NCBI GenBank assembly: GCA_028386065.3
Contig: JAKUCV010006247.1
Coordinates: 1-64,000 of the forward strand
DNA from: Turnera subulata
Lineage: Eukaryota; Streptophyta; Magnoliopsida; Malpighiales; Passifloraceae
DNA: 64,000 bases
Reading direction: 5' to 3'
Shown: piece after piece, positions 43,175-57,604 of the stretch
Layout: each line of letters begins with the position of its first letter
Numbering within the stretch: the first letter of the stretch is position 1
Position numbers and translations under genes: made by a program
The notes under the pieces: generated by a model
What the model saw: the letters and a program-made list of their open reading frames with translations, nothing else
The model's database searches: none
Told to the model about the DNA's origin: nothing

Positions 43175-45159
43175 CTACTCTTTCTTTGCTAGCTTCATTG
43201 CATATTCTTCTTCATCATCCTTTGATGTTTGCTCAATTTGGCTGCTTTCTTGCTTGGCTGCATGTTCATGGATTTCTCTCTTCTTGCACTCTAGAAACTT
43301 TATTAGACCCCTCAATGAAGTGTCAGGATCCTCACTTTTCATGAGTTGCTCCCCAACTTCTGCAGGAGTTATGTTTGTTTCCAGCAATTTCTCTTCCACC
43401 TCTGAGAACAATGGATGCTCTTCAATGCCAAGGTAATTTGAAGCCAGCATTTTGAACCCATATGGAGTGCAATAAGATAAATGGATATGCATATCCATTC
43501 GACCTGCCCTCAGTAAGGCTGTGTCAATTTTTTCCTTGTGATTGGTGGTGAAAACTATGATCCTTTCATCCCCACAGCTTGACCATAACCCATCGATTAA
43601 GTTAAGAAATCCTGATAAGGTCACCTGTATTTGATTGACACACCACGTAATTCAGGGGCGGATCCAGTTGAAAAAATTAGGGAGGGCCAAGTTGTAAGAT
43701 TATATAAACTATTAGGGACTCAATTATGTAATATGGAAGACATAAACATATGTAAGGGGAAAAAACACAAGGGGGACTCAAACCTGTGTTGGTGAGGATG
43801 CATGACCAAGCATTAACCACTAAGCTACTTGTTAGAGTTTGGGAAATTGTTTCCATATAAAGATAAAATAGGATTTTAGGGCGGGTCTGGGCCCCCTTTG
43901 CTCCCCCCTATATCCGCCCCTGACGTAATTAAACATCGCACCATATTCTGCAGATATTGTCAGCTTCATTACTCAATTCTTGTCTACTCTTTTTTCATTT
44001 CTTCACATACTATTACAGCATCCAATACAAGAATTTCCAATAACAGATATTATATATACTGACCAAAATATTATGATTGGCGAAGGGTAAAAAACTTGGC
44101 CTGAGACTAATATTGAACTTACCTGATTGGCATGATGATGACTATTTTGAATAGGAGTCATTGCTTTAGCTTTGGCAATTCTATCATGCAACTCGATGGA
44201 ACAATCAATATCTTCTACCACCAGTATGGACTTATTTCCAGTGGTAACCAACAACCTTCTTAACTCCGAATTGGTTCTGATCTCAGTCAACTCCAAGTCA
44301 TATATATCAAACTTGACATAATTAGCCATGGCAGCAATCAAGCTGGATTTTCCAGTCCCTGGGGACCATACAACAAGTACCCTCGTTTCCATGCCTTGCC
44401 TACCTTCTTATAGTAATCTTTCCTCACAAACCTCTCAAGATCCTCCATGATATTCCTCTTCAGGTCCATATCCATAGCCAGTGTATCAAAAGTTGCAGGA
44501 TGATCAAAATTCACAGGCTGCCACGCTTTTCGTATGGTATTCTGCTTTAACATGAAAAGCTTTATAACTTTGTTCTTCTCCTTCATCTTCTGTGCCTTTT
44601 CAACCACATGTTTCAAGTAAGAATCAATAACCATGTCCTTGTGCTTCTTGTGAAATCTCAGCTCGTAATACCTGCCCTCTTTTTTTCTGATGCTGGAAGA
44701 GTATCCCGTGTTGCTGTTGCGATCAGCCACAAGCATCCCCGAATCAGGTTTACTGAACAACTTCCACTTCAAGGTAACACCATTAAAGGTATCTATGATC
44801 TCTTGGTTTTTCTCCAAGGCGAGAGCGACATTGGTCTCTTTCTTGGTCATTGAGACCCTGAGCCTTTCTGAGTCATGAGGGACGATTGGCTCGAGGTAGA
44901 GCTTAGCTGCTCTGAAGAGATGGTTACGGTCAAGCTTGATGCGTTCTTCTATGACTAAGGTGAGTTCAGAGTGGAGGGCAGTGTTCATGAAGGCCGTGAG
45001 TTTGGAGAAGATGAAATGGCGGAGCTCGCGGGGAAGATAGTCCCTTGCTAAGGTGCGGATGAGCATGATTGTGGCTGTGGCTGAGGCCGCGGCAGAGTCT
45101 ATTGCCTTAGTCTTAGCCATTTGAGTCAATTTTTGTGAAGACATGGTGGCTTTTTCCAT
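43175..45159 (-). pseudogene. AATP1/HSR4-like mitochondrial-type AAA-ATPase, copy 3 (frameshifted)
   Basis: Exon 1 (45159-44122) starts MEKATMSSQKLTQMAKTKAI, with a hydrophobic anchor (residues ~20-45) and the AAA-associated domain, then the AAA core. Walker B is intact (SILVVEDIDCS, about 44220). Exon 1 ends at CAG|GTAAG (44122). Exon 2 (43624-43175) starts VTLSGFLNLIDGLWSSCGDE and has sensor and arginine-finger regions (RIIVFTTNHKEKIDTALLRA, GRMDMHIHLSYCTP) and a charged tail. The reading frame is lost in the Walker A loop: GPQGLENPA is read where GPPGTGKSS is expected, consistent with loss of one C (about 44360). AATP1/HSR4-type proteins are BCS1-like ATPases linked to stress and cell death. 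One lesion only, so a sequencing error or a very recent pseudogene are both possible. Confidence 0.85.
43653..43922. mobile_element. hAT-type MITE (270 bp) in the AATP copy 3 intron
   Basis: The TIRs CAGGGGCGGA / TCCGCCCCTG are flanked by the exact 8-bp duplication acgtaatt (43645-43652 and 43923-43930). AATP copy 2 has the empty site near 30920 (caccaagtaattaa). Non-coding. Confidence 0.93.
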
Positions 45160-46286
45160 CTTCTAGGATTTTTGGTGATAACACGATGTTAAGTCTCTTT
45201 GGCTTTGCGACAAAAAGGGTTGTGTTTTGGTCAAGGTTTTGGAGAAAATAAGGTTGTATGTATATCAGATCTCTGTCATAGATGGAAGGGTCGTGGTAGG
45301 GTTTATTGCGCTTTGATTTGACATAAATTCTTAGAGTTGAAAATATTTTATTTTAAGGCATGCAATACAGGATCAAACAGAGTAAATGTTGGAGGAATGG
45401 GGAGTTAATGAAATCGGGTAATTAGTTTCCCACAATATCACCCATCATTTATGGGCAATATAACCTTGAAATAATAAAGTTTCCGTTGAAACATATCTTA
45501 ACAATGAAAAATAAAATTCAAAGAGATAAACTTTAATTCATTTTTTCATTCAAAAGGAAATTTGAATTTATTTGCTTTCAACCATTGATACTGGTTAGAA
45601 ATTGACTACATATCTCGTGATCATATTAACTATTCTTGATCCTTGATCCCTCATTTCAACCTCTGAAATGGATTAATTAATTGTGATTTTTTTCATCAAC
45701 AGAAATAATAATTGTGATTCGGTGCAACATTAAAAGTGAACCATAAACTGATAAATCCAATTAGTACCAAAAGGTTGGCAAACTCCTTCCTCCTTTGGTA
45801 CCCTCATAATGATACAGGAGCAGCAGAAACAGGACACACTTTATTTTCTCAAGGGTTTTGAAAACATTGTAATGCGATGGTCCTTTTTCTCAATACAATC
45901 CAGCCCCAAAACGATTGCTTGCCCCTTTCAATTTAAAGTCTTTCATGGGTGGAATTCAATTACTGAACTGATTGTGTTCTATACCATCCTATACTACGCT
46001 CATACCATGAGACCCCAGTCCATATAACGTATGATCCGCATCCTGCAATCGTTAATTTAGGTCCAGGCTTTGCTGCGGCTATGGAGGTTATCACACAACA
46101 AGCAGCAGAGCACAGTGGACATCACTGACCAATTTGCAAATACCAATGCTATCACAATGTAAGCAATAACAGAGTGATTGAGAGGGAACACATCCAGTGG
46201 TCTACAGAGTTCAAAGAAATCCTATGACAAAAATGACATGATAGCTGAGACTTAACATATAGAGATAACCATAACAGAGAAATGTA
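45160..46286. other. Upstream flank of AATP copy 3; intergenic to RPL13
   Basis: 45160-45870 matches copy 1 flanks at 376-640 and 2597-3030. A ~33-bp segment at 45770-45803 is absent from copy 1. 45870-46286 shows nothing recognisable before the RPL13 3' end. Confidence 0.65.
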
Positions 46287-46300
46287 GATGAAATCATCCT

Positions 46301-47724
<1,424 letters not shown>

Positions 47725-47965
47725 CTTAACACTCTCTTACCTCTTACCCTTCTTTACCTTCTAACTAAAATCATTCCAGCAAAAACACACAAAAAACATA
47801 TGTATTGTCAACAACCATCAAGCATCAAACACTAAAGATTACTCGCTACGGATCCATAGAACAGAAAGGGAAAGAAACAGAGAATTCAGTTAAGAGGGGA
47901 GACTGATACCTTGGAGACAACGGCGGCGCGGCAGGGTGAGAAGAAGAGAAGAAAGGTTTGGTGAC
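47725..47965 (-). promoter_or_regulatory. RPL13 5' UTR exon, 5' UTR intron and promoter edge
   Basis: On the minus strand a CT-rich exon (..tcttctcttcttctcaccct..ccgttgtctccaag) is followed by GTATCAG, a donor for an intron running to just upstream of the ATG (CT-rich stretch and acceptor not fixed). CT-rich leaders are typical of ribosomal protein genes. Confidence 0.6.
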
Positions 47966-48275
47966 ATTGTGCGTTTTATATGTAGCGGGGGCGCTCTTAT
48001 TGGAAAAAAAAAAAAAAAACAACCCTAGCTATTTTCTTTAGTGGCCCACCAGATTTATTGTTCCTTTGGGCTCAATGTGTACTTTCATGGCCCATAAACT
48101 CTTCTCTTACTTTTTATTACACACCAAAAACAAGATACAAGTATTATGGGCTGTATGGGTTGCGAATGTTTACTTTTGGGCCCTTTCTTTTTATTATTTT
48201 TTTGTAACTATCCGACTTTTAAATCTTAAAAGTTAAAACCCCTAAATTCTTAAACTCTAATTCCCGCTCTCTCTA
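47966..48275. promoter_or_regulatory. Shared spacer between RPL13 and the divergent GC-rich region
   Basis: About 300 bp contain 'gtggcccac' and 'tgggctgtatggg' motifs, resembling TELO/site-II-type GGCCCA elements found in ribosomal protein promoters ('ggccca' occurs near 48041, 48091 and 48180). Likely a bidirectional promoter; inferred. Confidence 0.45.
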
Positions 48276-48282
48276 TTGCAAG

Positions 48283-48615
48283 TTGCAACCCTCTGCCACA
48301 TCACCTCCTCTCAAAGATCACCAATTGAGCCACTCCCGCTTTGCCCTCGACTCGCCGCGGTCGTCACCGGAGGAGAAAGAACAAGACTCCGGCGCGGGCG
48401 GGTTCCCTGTCGCCTCCACCAGAACCGTGGTGGCAGCACCCGCCCGGAAGAGGCGGAGCATCGGGATGACAACAACAACAACAACAACGACCGAGTTGAT
48501 GTCTTTCACACCCCTCCCGAGGTCTGCGCTTCTCAGGCGGCCAGCGTCGACGAGTATCTCGCAGAGGAGGATGGCTTCGGTGCCGAGAGGGACGGAACTG
48601 GGGCGGGAGGGATGA
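48283..48615 (+). CDS. Unrecognised GC-rich open frame (110 codons)
   Basis: It starts MQPSATSPPLKDHQLSHSRF, then Ser/Pro/Arg-rich sequence, a run of threonines from (aca)n at about 48472-48489 and '..RRPASTSISQRRM'. The overlapping frame 48276-48641 is equally open (NNNNNN run and 'VDVFHTPPEVCASQAASVDE'), so which frame is real cannot be decided. GC content is well above the surroundings, as in a plant first exon. It sits about 330 bp from the RPL13 start, divergent. No family recognised. Confidence 0.35.
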   Translation: MQPSATSPPLKDHQLSHSRFALDSPRSSPEEKEQDSGAGGFPVASTRTVVAAPARKRRSIGMTTTTTTTTELMSFTPLPRSALLRRPASTSISQRRMASVPRGTELGREG

Positions 48616-49625
48616 GGGGTTGGGTGGGTTCACGATATTGAGGTGATTCACTCTTAAAAAAAAATTTCTGGTGATGGATTGTGTGAGGATTTGGTGAAGG
48701 TTTCAGGGTGTAATTTAGGGTTTCTGACTCTGAATCCGTGATCTCTGGCGAGAAAATGGAGGATTTGGGGAGATTTGTGAAGTCTGAGGTGAAATTGAGG
48801 TATCCGATGAAGAAGAGATTGGAGGCTGGAGGAGATAATATATAATCGAGCGAGATTGGAAACAGCTATGGAATTGTTGAAATCTCCGCTGAGGAAATTG
48901 GAAAGCTTTTTATGAAAAATTGGCTTCGGGGAGTTCTAGGGGGTAGTTTACGGGTTGTTTGGGACGGAGGAGGAGGAGAGAATTTGGGGGAATCTGTTGG
49001 GAAACTGAATTCTAGGGGGACGGGTTTGCTTGGTTGTGGTGTATGTAGAAGCACTATGAGATTTACAAGGTGGAGAAGTGGAGATGGAAATGGGTGGTGG
49101 CAGTGAAGAAATTGTGGAAGAGAGCCCAGCCAGCCAAGCCAAGAGAGAGCTTAAGTTTTCTACTGAGGTGGTGGAGTCGGTTATTGAGGGGAAAAGTGAG
49201 ATAGAGGGTGGTGTGGATAATGGATTGGAGAATGCTAGTGTAGATGACAGTGACACAAGCAATGTAGTGGAAAGGAGAAGAATGTTGCTATAAAACGTGC
49301 ATTGCCGTCTTCATTTGGTTTCAGGGAAAATGTAGGCCAAAGAGAAGTGGAGCATCATAATATTTTGCCACCGAGAAATTTGAGGATGGAGAATGTAGGA
49401 CGGGAGAAACAGGGGCTGATAACGCCTCTCCCCTGGCAAATGTTCCAGAGGTGACATTGCTACATGTTCTGTGTAAGGACTGCACCTTTGACGCTAGATG
49501 GGTATATATGAAGCATAAAAAAATAATATTATCGTTCCCAAGGATCTAGGGAGGAAATAGTGTTAAGCAATTATTGACAAACGTCAGATGCAGCTATGGG
49601 AACAGAGTGGGATTTCTGTATTGAT
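48616..49625 (+). pseudogene. Possible continuation of an unrecognised gene; short acidic ORF at 49078-49293
   Basis: Purine-rich plus-strand sequence has short frames: one from 48756 (MEDLGRFVKSEVKLRYPMKK) and one at 49078-49293 (MEMEMGGGSEEIVEESPASQ, then acidic). After a stop, further open sequence follows in another frame ('KRALPSSFGFRENVGQ' near 49300). They could be pieces of one decayed gene driven from the RPL13-side promoter. No domain is recognised. Confidence 0.25.
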
Positions 49626-49674
49626 TTGGGTATCGTTGCAAAGTTGACCTAGGAGACATATCAAGAATCTTTGC

Positions 49675-49686
49675 TTATATAAATAG
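49675..49686 (+). promoter_or_regulatory. TATA box of the oxidosqualene cyclase gene
   Basis: 'ttatataaatag' lies about 100 bp upstream of the ATG at 49785, just before an (AT)n microsatellite. Confidence 0.6.
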
Positions 49687-49702
49687 CACTAGTTCTTTCT
49701 TG

Positions 49703-49705
<3 letters not shown>

Positions 49706-49736
<31 letters not shown>
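49706..49736. repeat. (AT)n microsatellite
   Basis: About 15 AT dinucleotides lie between the TATA box and the start codon, probably in the 5' UTR. Confidence 0.9.
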
Positions 49737-49737
<1 letters not shown>

Positions 49738-49784
49738 CCATAAAGTACAGATACAGGGGAACATAGAGAAGAGAAGAGGAGAAA

Positions 49785-52700
49785 ATGTGGAAGTTAAAGA
49801 TTGCAGAAGAAGGCAGCAAGAACCCCTACCTCTATACCACAAACAATTACTTGGGAAGGCAAATATGGGAGTATGATCCTAATGGTGGAAATCCTGAAGA
49901 ACGAGCCATGGTTGAAGAAGCTCGTAAAAACTTTCTTAAGAATCGCTTTAAGGTCAGGGCCAGCTCCGATCTCCTTTGGCAACTACAGGTATGTACATAT
50001 ATATGTCGCCACAGGCTGCATGTACCACCATTAATTCTCTATAATAGTACCATTTCTGCATGTACCACAAATAAAAGAATCTATAATAGTTATTTTTTAT
50101 TTTAAGTCCCTCTCCAACCTATTAAAGTATGTAGATCCACCCAAGTTTAGGAGAGTAATGTTTCATCAATAAAGACAAGAAGTGGATTAACAAATATACT
50201 ATATACTTGTGAAGATTGTTTGTGTCTGGTATCATTTGTAAACCCGTTCATTTCTCCTATACATAAGGGAGAATGATTAACGGAGGATGCCATTTTAGAG
50301 ATTTTTGTTGTCCTGTCATTTGAATTTGTAAAAAATCTCCATTAGTAAGTAATGACAACTGCTCCTACAACTAATTAACTCACTGTAAATTATATAAATT
50401 AATGCTTCAGAATGAAGATGGTGGATGGGGATTACACATAGAGGGCCACAGTACTATGCTGTGTACGACTTTTAATTACATTTGCCTACGAATACTGGGT
50501 GAGGGACCTGATGGTGGTGAAGAAAATGCATGTCCCAGAGCAAGAAATTGGATACTTGACCATGGTGGTGCAACATACATACCCTCTTTGGGGAAGGTCT
50601 GGCTTTCGGTATGTGTTCATGATCAATGCAACATGTGCTAATTAAAAGATTAACTATAGATCTTATCTCCCAGGTTAAAAGAAAAAGCATATGTTCATTA
50701 AAAAAAATTACACATTTTTCTGCTGAAAAGTTTGTGAAGGTGATCATGTGTGTATAGAAATGGGTACAATTATATGCACTGCAGTATGTATATAACTATG
50801 CCTGTCCAGAAAATTCTTTGAAGGAATGCAACAATTTTTTTATTTCTGAAAATCAGTCATAATTAGAGAACATTGCACAACGATTATATAATAGTTTGTG
50901 GCTATTTCCTTTTTTGAAGATACTTGGTCTATTTGATTGGTGCGGGTGTAACCCAATGCCTCCAGAAATTTGGCTTCTTCCTTCTTTTCTTCCTATTCAT
51001 GCAGGTTAGTAAAAGTTATTTGAATACTTAATTTATGAGACGTAGAGATATTACGCCGACAAGTAATTAACTAGTTACTGGTAATGGCATCCCTAATTTT
51101 CCTTTTGGATGTCATTGTTACTATGTGATACATATTGTTTTTAATTTCGACCTTACAAGTTACACATGTTAAGCTTCATGTATGCAGCAAAGTTATGGTG
51201 CTACTGTCGTTTGCTTTTCATGCCCTTGTCATATCTGTATGCGAAAAGATTTGTTGGCCCAATTAAGCCACTAATTTTGCAACTACGCGAAGAACTCTAC
51301 CTTCAACCCTACAATGCAATTAAGTGGAAGCAAGTGAGGCACCTATGTGCAAAGGTGATGATTAGTTTTCAACTCCATATATGTTTAGTCAAGAACAATA
51401 TTGACTACTATTCTACACAAACCAGGAGGATCGATATTATCCACAATCTTTGATCCGGGATTTTGCTTGGAATGGTTTACACCTCTTTGAGCCCCTTCTT
51501 GCACGGTGGCCATTTAACAAAATGGTTCGCAAGAGAGCTCTTGAAGTTACAATGCAGCATATTCATTATGAAGATGAGAATAGCAGATATATTACAAGTG
51601 GCTCTTTAGGGAAGGTAACAACATAGATAACTCAGATAACAAACCTTCTTGAGGTTGATGGTTTAACCTTTGATTACTNTCTACACAAACCAGGAGGATC
51701 GATATTATCCACAATCTTTGATCCGGGATTTTGCTTGGAATGGTTTACACCTCTTTGAGCCCCTTCTTGCACGGTGGCCATTTAACAAAATGGTTCGCAA
51801 GAGAGCTCTTGAAGTTACAATGCAGCATATTCATTATGAAGATGAGAATAGCAGATATATTACAAGTGGCTCTTTAGGGAAGGTAACAACATAGATAACT
51901 CAGATAACAAACCTTCTTGAGGTTGATGGTTTAACCTTTGATTACTTAATTAATGAAAAGTTATGACCCCAAATTATATGACATATATACTTCTGTTTAA
52001 TAGGCATTGTGCATGCTTTCTTGTTGGGTTGAAGATCCAAATGGTGACGCATACAAGAAACATCTTGCTAGAGTTCCTGACTTTTTATGGGTTGCAGAAG
52101 ATGGAATGAAGGTGCAGGTTAGTTGACACATCCACTTAACAGAAAAAACACAAAAAAAATATAAAGAAAATAAAAATAATCAAGATTCTTCTTTCTTATT
52201 TAAAATTTTTTTATGAACTAGTACTCTTAATCAATACTTTACAGAGCTTTGGTAGTCAACTGTGGGATACCACTTTTAGCTTTCAAGCATTGTTTGCAAG
52301 TGGTGCTTGTGATCATCAAATCCAACCTATTCTAGCCAAGGCATATGAATTCATCAAGAACTCTCAGGTAGCAAAGACATGGGATATTTGGACCTCATAT
52401 AATATATTGACGTTATGATTTGGGGTTAATTCATTAATTGAATAATTCTTTGAAATTCGAAAGGTTGTAGATAATCCCTCCGGTGACTTCCACAGAGTGC
52501 ATCGTCATGTATCTAAAGGATCATGGACATTTTCAGATCAAGACCATGGTTGGCAAGTTTCTGATTGCACGGCAGAAGCTTTGAAGGTAGTTTTGATATA
52601 TTTTTCACTTAATCAGAAAGTTACAAAACTTAATAAATAAGGATTTGGTCTGATAGTAAACAAGGATTCAGATCATCGGATGACTTTTAAAGAAGAGAAA

Positions 52701-54717
52701 ATTCCTACTGTATCTTGTAATAATTGTTTCCTCTGCTTAATTTACAGTCTGTACTCTTAGCCAAATCATTGCCTCCAGATCTCATTTCTAAAGAAATGGA
52801 GCCCGAAAGAATATTTGATGCTGTAAATATCATACTTTCTTTGCAGGTGAGAAATTTCTAAATTCTAAAATATTGCAACTCCTGCAAAGAAATGGATAAA
52901 ATAATTGGAGAATCATTACCCATAATCTAAGAATTTTTGTTTTATAGAGTAAAGAAGGCGGCCTATCATGTTGGGAGCCTGTGCGCGGTGCAAAGTGGCT
53001 AGAGGTAACTCCTTGCTTCTACTAAACTTTTCTTCCTACTCATTATTCTTGTTAATCATTGTCTAATACTCCTTTGCTCTTCTACTATTATGGCTGTTGA
53101 TTCAAATTTTCTTCAGCGGCTAAATCCAATGGAATTTGTTGAGGACATTGTTATTGAGCATGAGTATGAATTTTAACACATTGTATTCTATATATTTTAA
53201 CGCTTTTTTGTATCACATAATCACTTAAATATTTCTAATTTAGCAACTTGATGCAGCTATCCAGAATGCACATCCTCAGCAATTCAGGCATTAATGATGT
53301 TCATGAAGTTTTACCCAAATCACAGGACAACAGATATTAAGAATCATATTACGAGCGGAGTAAACTATCTGCAGAACAGCCAAATGCGTGATGGTTCATG
53401 GTATGTTGTTGTTCTACTTCTCTCACAGTTTCTGTCAAATTGAGGAGCGTAAAAGGAAGAGATTGCCAAGTAATTAGTCTACTAAGCAGTTATTAGCCCA
53501 CTCATAAACCTTGACATAGGTATGGAAAATGGGGGATTTGCTTCATTTATAGCACATGGTTTGCACTAGATGGGTTGGTGGCTGCGGGCAAGACATATCG
53601 TGACTGTTCTGCAGTGCAGAGAGGTGTTGATTTTTTACTTAAAATTCAATGCCTTGATGGTGGATGGGGGGAGAGTTATCTCTCTTGCACTAATAAGGTA
53701 ATGTTATTAACTTTTGATTAATTGTTGTTTAGTTATTGTTTTGGTACATACTTAAGTCCTAATGGAAAAAATGCTTAACCCCCGAATTTTGTACCAAAAG
53801 TTTGTAAGGAATAAGTTGTCTGGTGATAAATCCACCAAAGTGATCATAATTGGCCCACCATAAATACGACATGACCATTTGTCAAGGGGCATTGCGCATT
53901 ATTAACATCAAAATCAATCACAAATAAGAAAAGTAAGGGCATACATTCCCTTAGAACAAGAAAGAAAATCCTTGATTAATTTAATGTTACTCTAATGAGC
54001 ATGCCTATTAATACAACTTGTTTAAAGTAGGTTCTTCCATAAGTTTGTCGATTGATATAGCATTACTCAAGTCTAGTCCATCTTATTTGATCAGGATATG
54101 TCATATTGATTTGTCAGAGATAACACTGGGATTTTGATGTTATCATTGATTCAGATCTACACTCCCCTTGAAGGACATAGATCAAACTTAGTACAAACCG
54201 CATGGGCTATGTTGGGTCTAATTCACGCAGGACAGGTTAGTAGTTCAAATATATAGTAGAAGGCTTTGTGTTTCTCAATTATTGTCAAGATGACATGTAG
54301 TAAGGTTTGGTTAATGACTTGCCACTGCTGGAAATAGGCAGAGAGAGACCCAACTCCTCTTCACCGTGCAGCAAAGTTGCTAATCAATTCTCAAAAGGAA
54401 GATGGCAGCTATGCTCAACAGGTATCCGCTCATTAATTCCAAAATTAAAATGGGAAACATAGAATATTGATGCACAAGCACAATAATTTGGTCGATAATA
54501 CTTTTTCTTTGTCTGAGAGAACTAGCTAACGAATAACAAGTTCAAAAACTTCATTCCTATACATACTAACTTTTTTGCTGCATTTTGTTTCTTTTTTTAG
54601 GAAACTTTGGGAGTCTTCGCTACCACCTGTACGTTGCACTACCCAATGTACAAGAATGTTTTTCCATTATGGGCTCTAGCAGAATACTGCAAACATGTTG
54701 TAAAGAAAACTGAGTAA
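49785..54717 (+). CDS. Oxidosqualene cyclase (amyrin-synthase-like triterpene synthase), one exon missing
   Basis: Membrane-associated enzymes of this family cyclise 2,3-oxidosqualene to triterpene alcohols. Readable exons: 49785-49988, 50411-50608, 50920-51004, 51188-51354, 51426-51614, 52004-52117, 52245-52367, 52464-52586, 52748-52846, 52948-53004, 53117-53163, 53257-53400, 53520-53697, 54155-54235, 54338-54421, 54601-54717. All have GT/AG borders and joining phases; without the duplicated exon they give 669 residues. Visible are several QW motifs ([23 protein letters not shown]), KLWCYCR (MWCYCR type, as in beta-amyrin synthases) and the catalytic DCTAE near 52565. Normal length is about 760. 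The ~92 residues expected between '..LLWQLQ' and 'NEDGGWG' are absent: the intron at 49989-50410 holds no exon. Frame is kept, but a conserved repeat is lost, so activity is doubtful. The exon at 51426-51614 is repeated at 51694-51882, probably an assembly artefact. Confidence 0.88.
51412..51946. repeat. 267-bp exact duplication around one N (cyclase exon)
   Basis: 51412-51678 is repeated at 51680-51946, separated only by the N at 51679. It contains a whole cyclase exon (63 codons) plus intron ends. I see no differences between the copies. An N at the exact junction points to two overlapping contig ends joined without merging. Confidence 0.9.
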
Positions 54718-55243
54718 TTTTGGACAAACTGCAATATCGGTGTGTATAATCTTTGCTGTAATTTTTGTGGATTTATTCGTGGGCTATTGCTATACCAGGC
54801 GCCACAAATGATTCTATTGTTAGCATTTATTTAATAACCAATCCTTATGGGTTTAATTATTGGACTTCTATCTTTTCCTGAAATCAAATAGCAAAAAAAC
54901 TGGTATAATAATGAAGATAACCAAAAATATGGGATTAGTGGGGTAAGTGAAAGGAGAAATAACTCCCTAGTACTAGAATTTAGAACAAAACTAAGTATCA
55001 TTTCTGAAATAAAATAGCAGGAAATTTTGATAAAGTTCCTGCTTAAGCATCCAGTACAATTCTGTGAACAATTCAAGTGAAGAATAACGTATACTAGCTC
55101 ACACCATATCAATATATCGTACAATACAGGGTTAATCAAACCAATGTAATACATTGGATAAAGAATTATTGAAATATACTGTTGAAACTATTAGAAATCC
55201 AAATAGACAAGCATCTACCTCCAAATGCTCCTCTATGTGAACC
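54718..55243. other. Convergent 3' regions of the cyclase and the OPR-like gene
   Basis: The two 3' UTRs face each other. 55047-55243 is repeated at 63187-63373 downstream of the second OPR-like gene. No other gene. Confidence 0.7.
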
Positions 55244-57443
<2,200 letters not shown>

Positions 57444-57593
57444 TGTCTTGTCTTTGATTGTTTTTTTTTTTTTTCCTTCTTTCTCTGGTTTTCAAGATTC
57501 TGTCTTTTGTGGGTAACACTAAGATAGGAAGAACTTGTCTTGAATTCGGAAATGGCGATAATGGAAGAATGGAAGAAGCAAGTGCTTGGTTCG

Positions 57594-57604
57594 CATATTT
57601 ATAG
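57594..57604 (-). promoter_or_regulatory. TATA box of the OPR-like gene
   Basis: On the minus strand 'ctataaatatg' lies about 150 bp upstream of the ATG. The same box is conserved in the inverted duplicate near 24270. Confidence 0.7.

Noticed and set aside
51680..51946. Genuine exon duplication in the cyclase
   Set aside because: Exact identity and an N at the joint make an assembly artefact more likely; kept as a finding to test.
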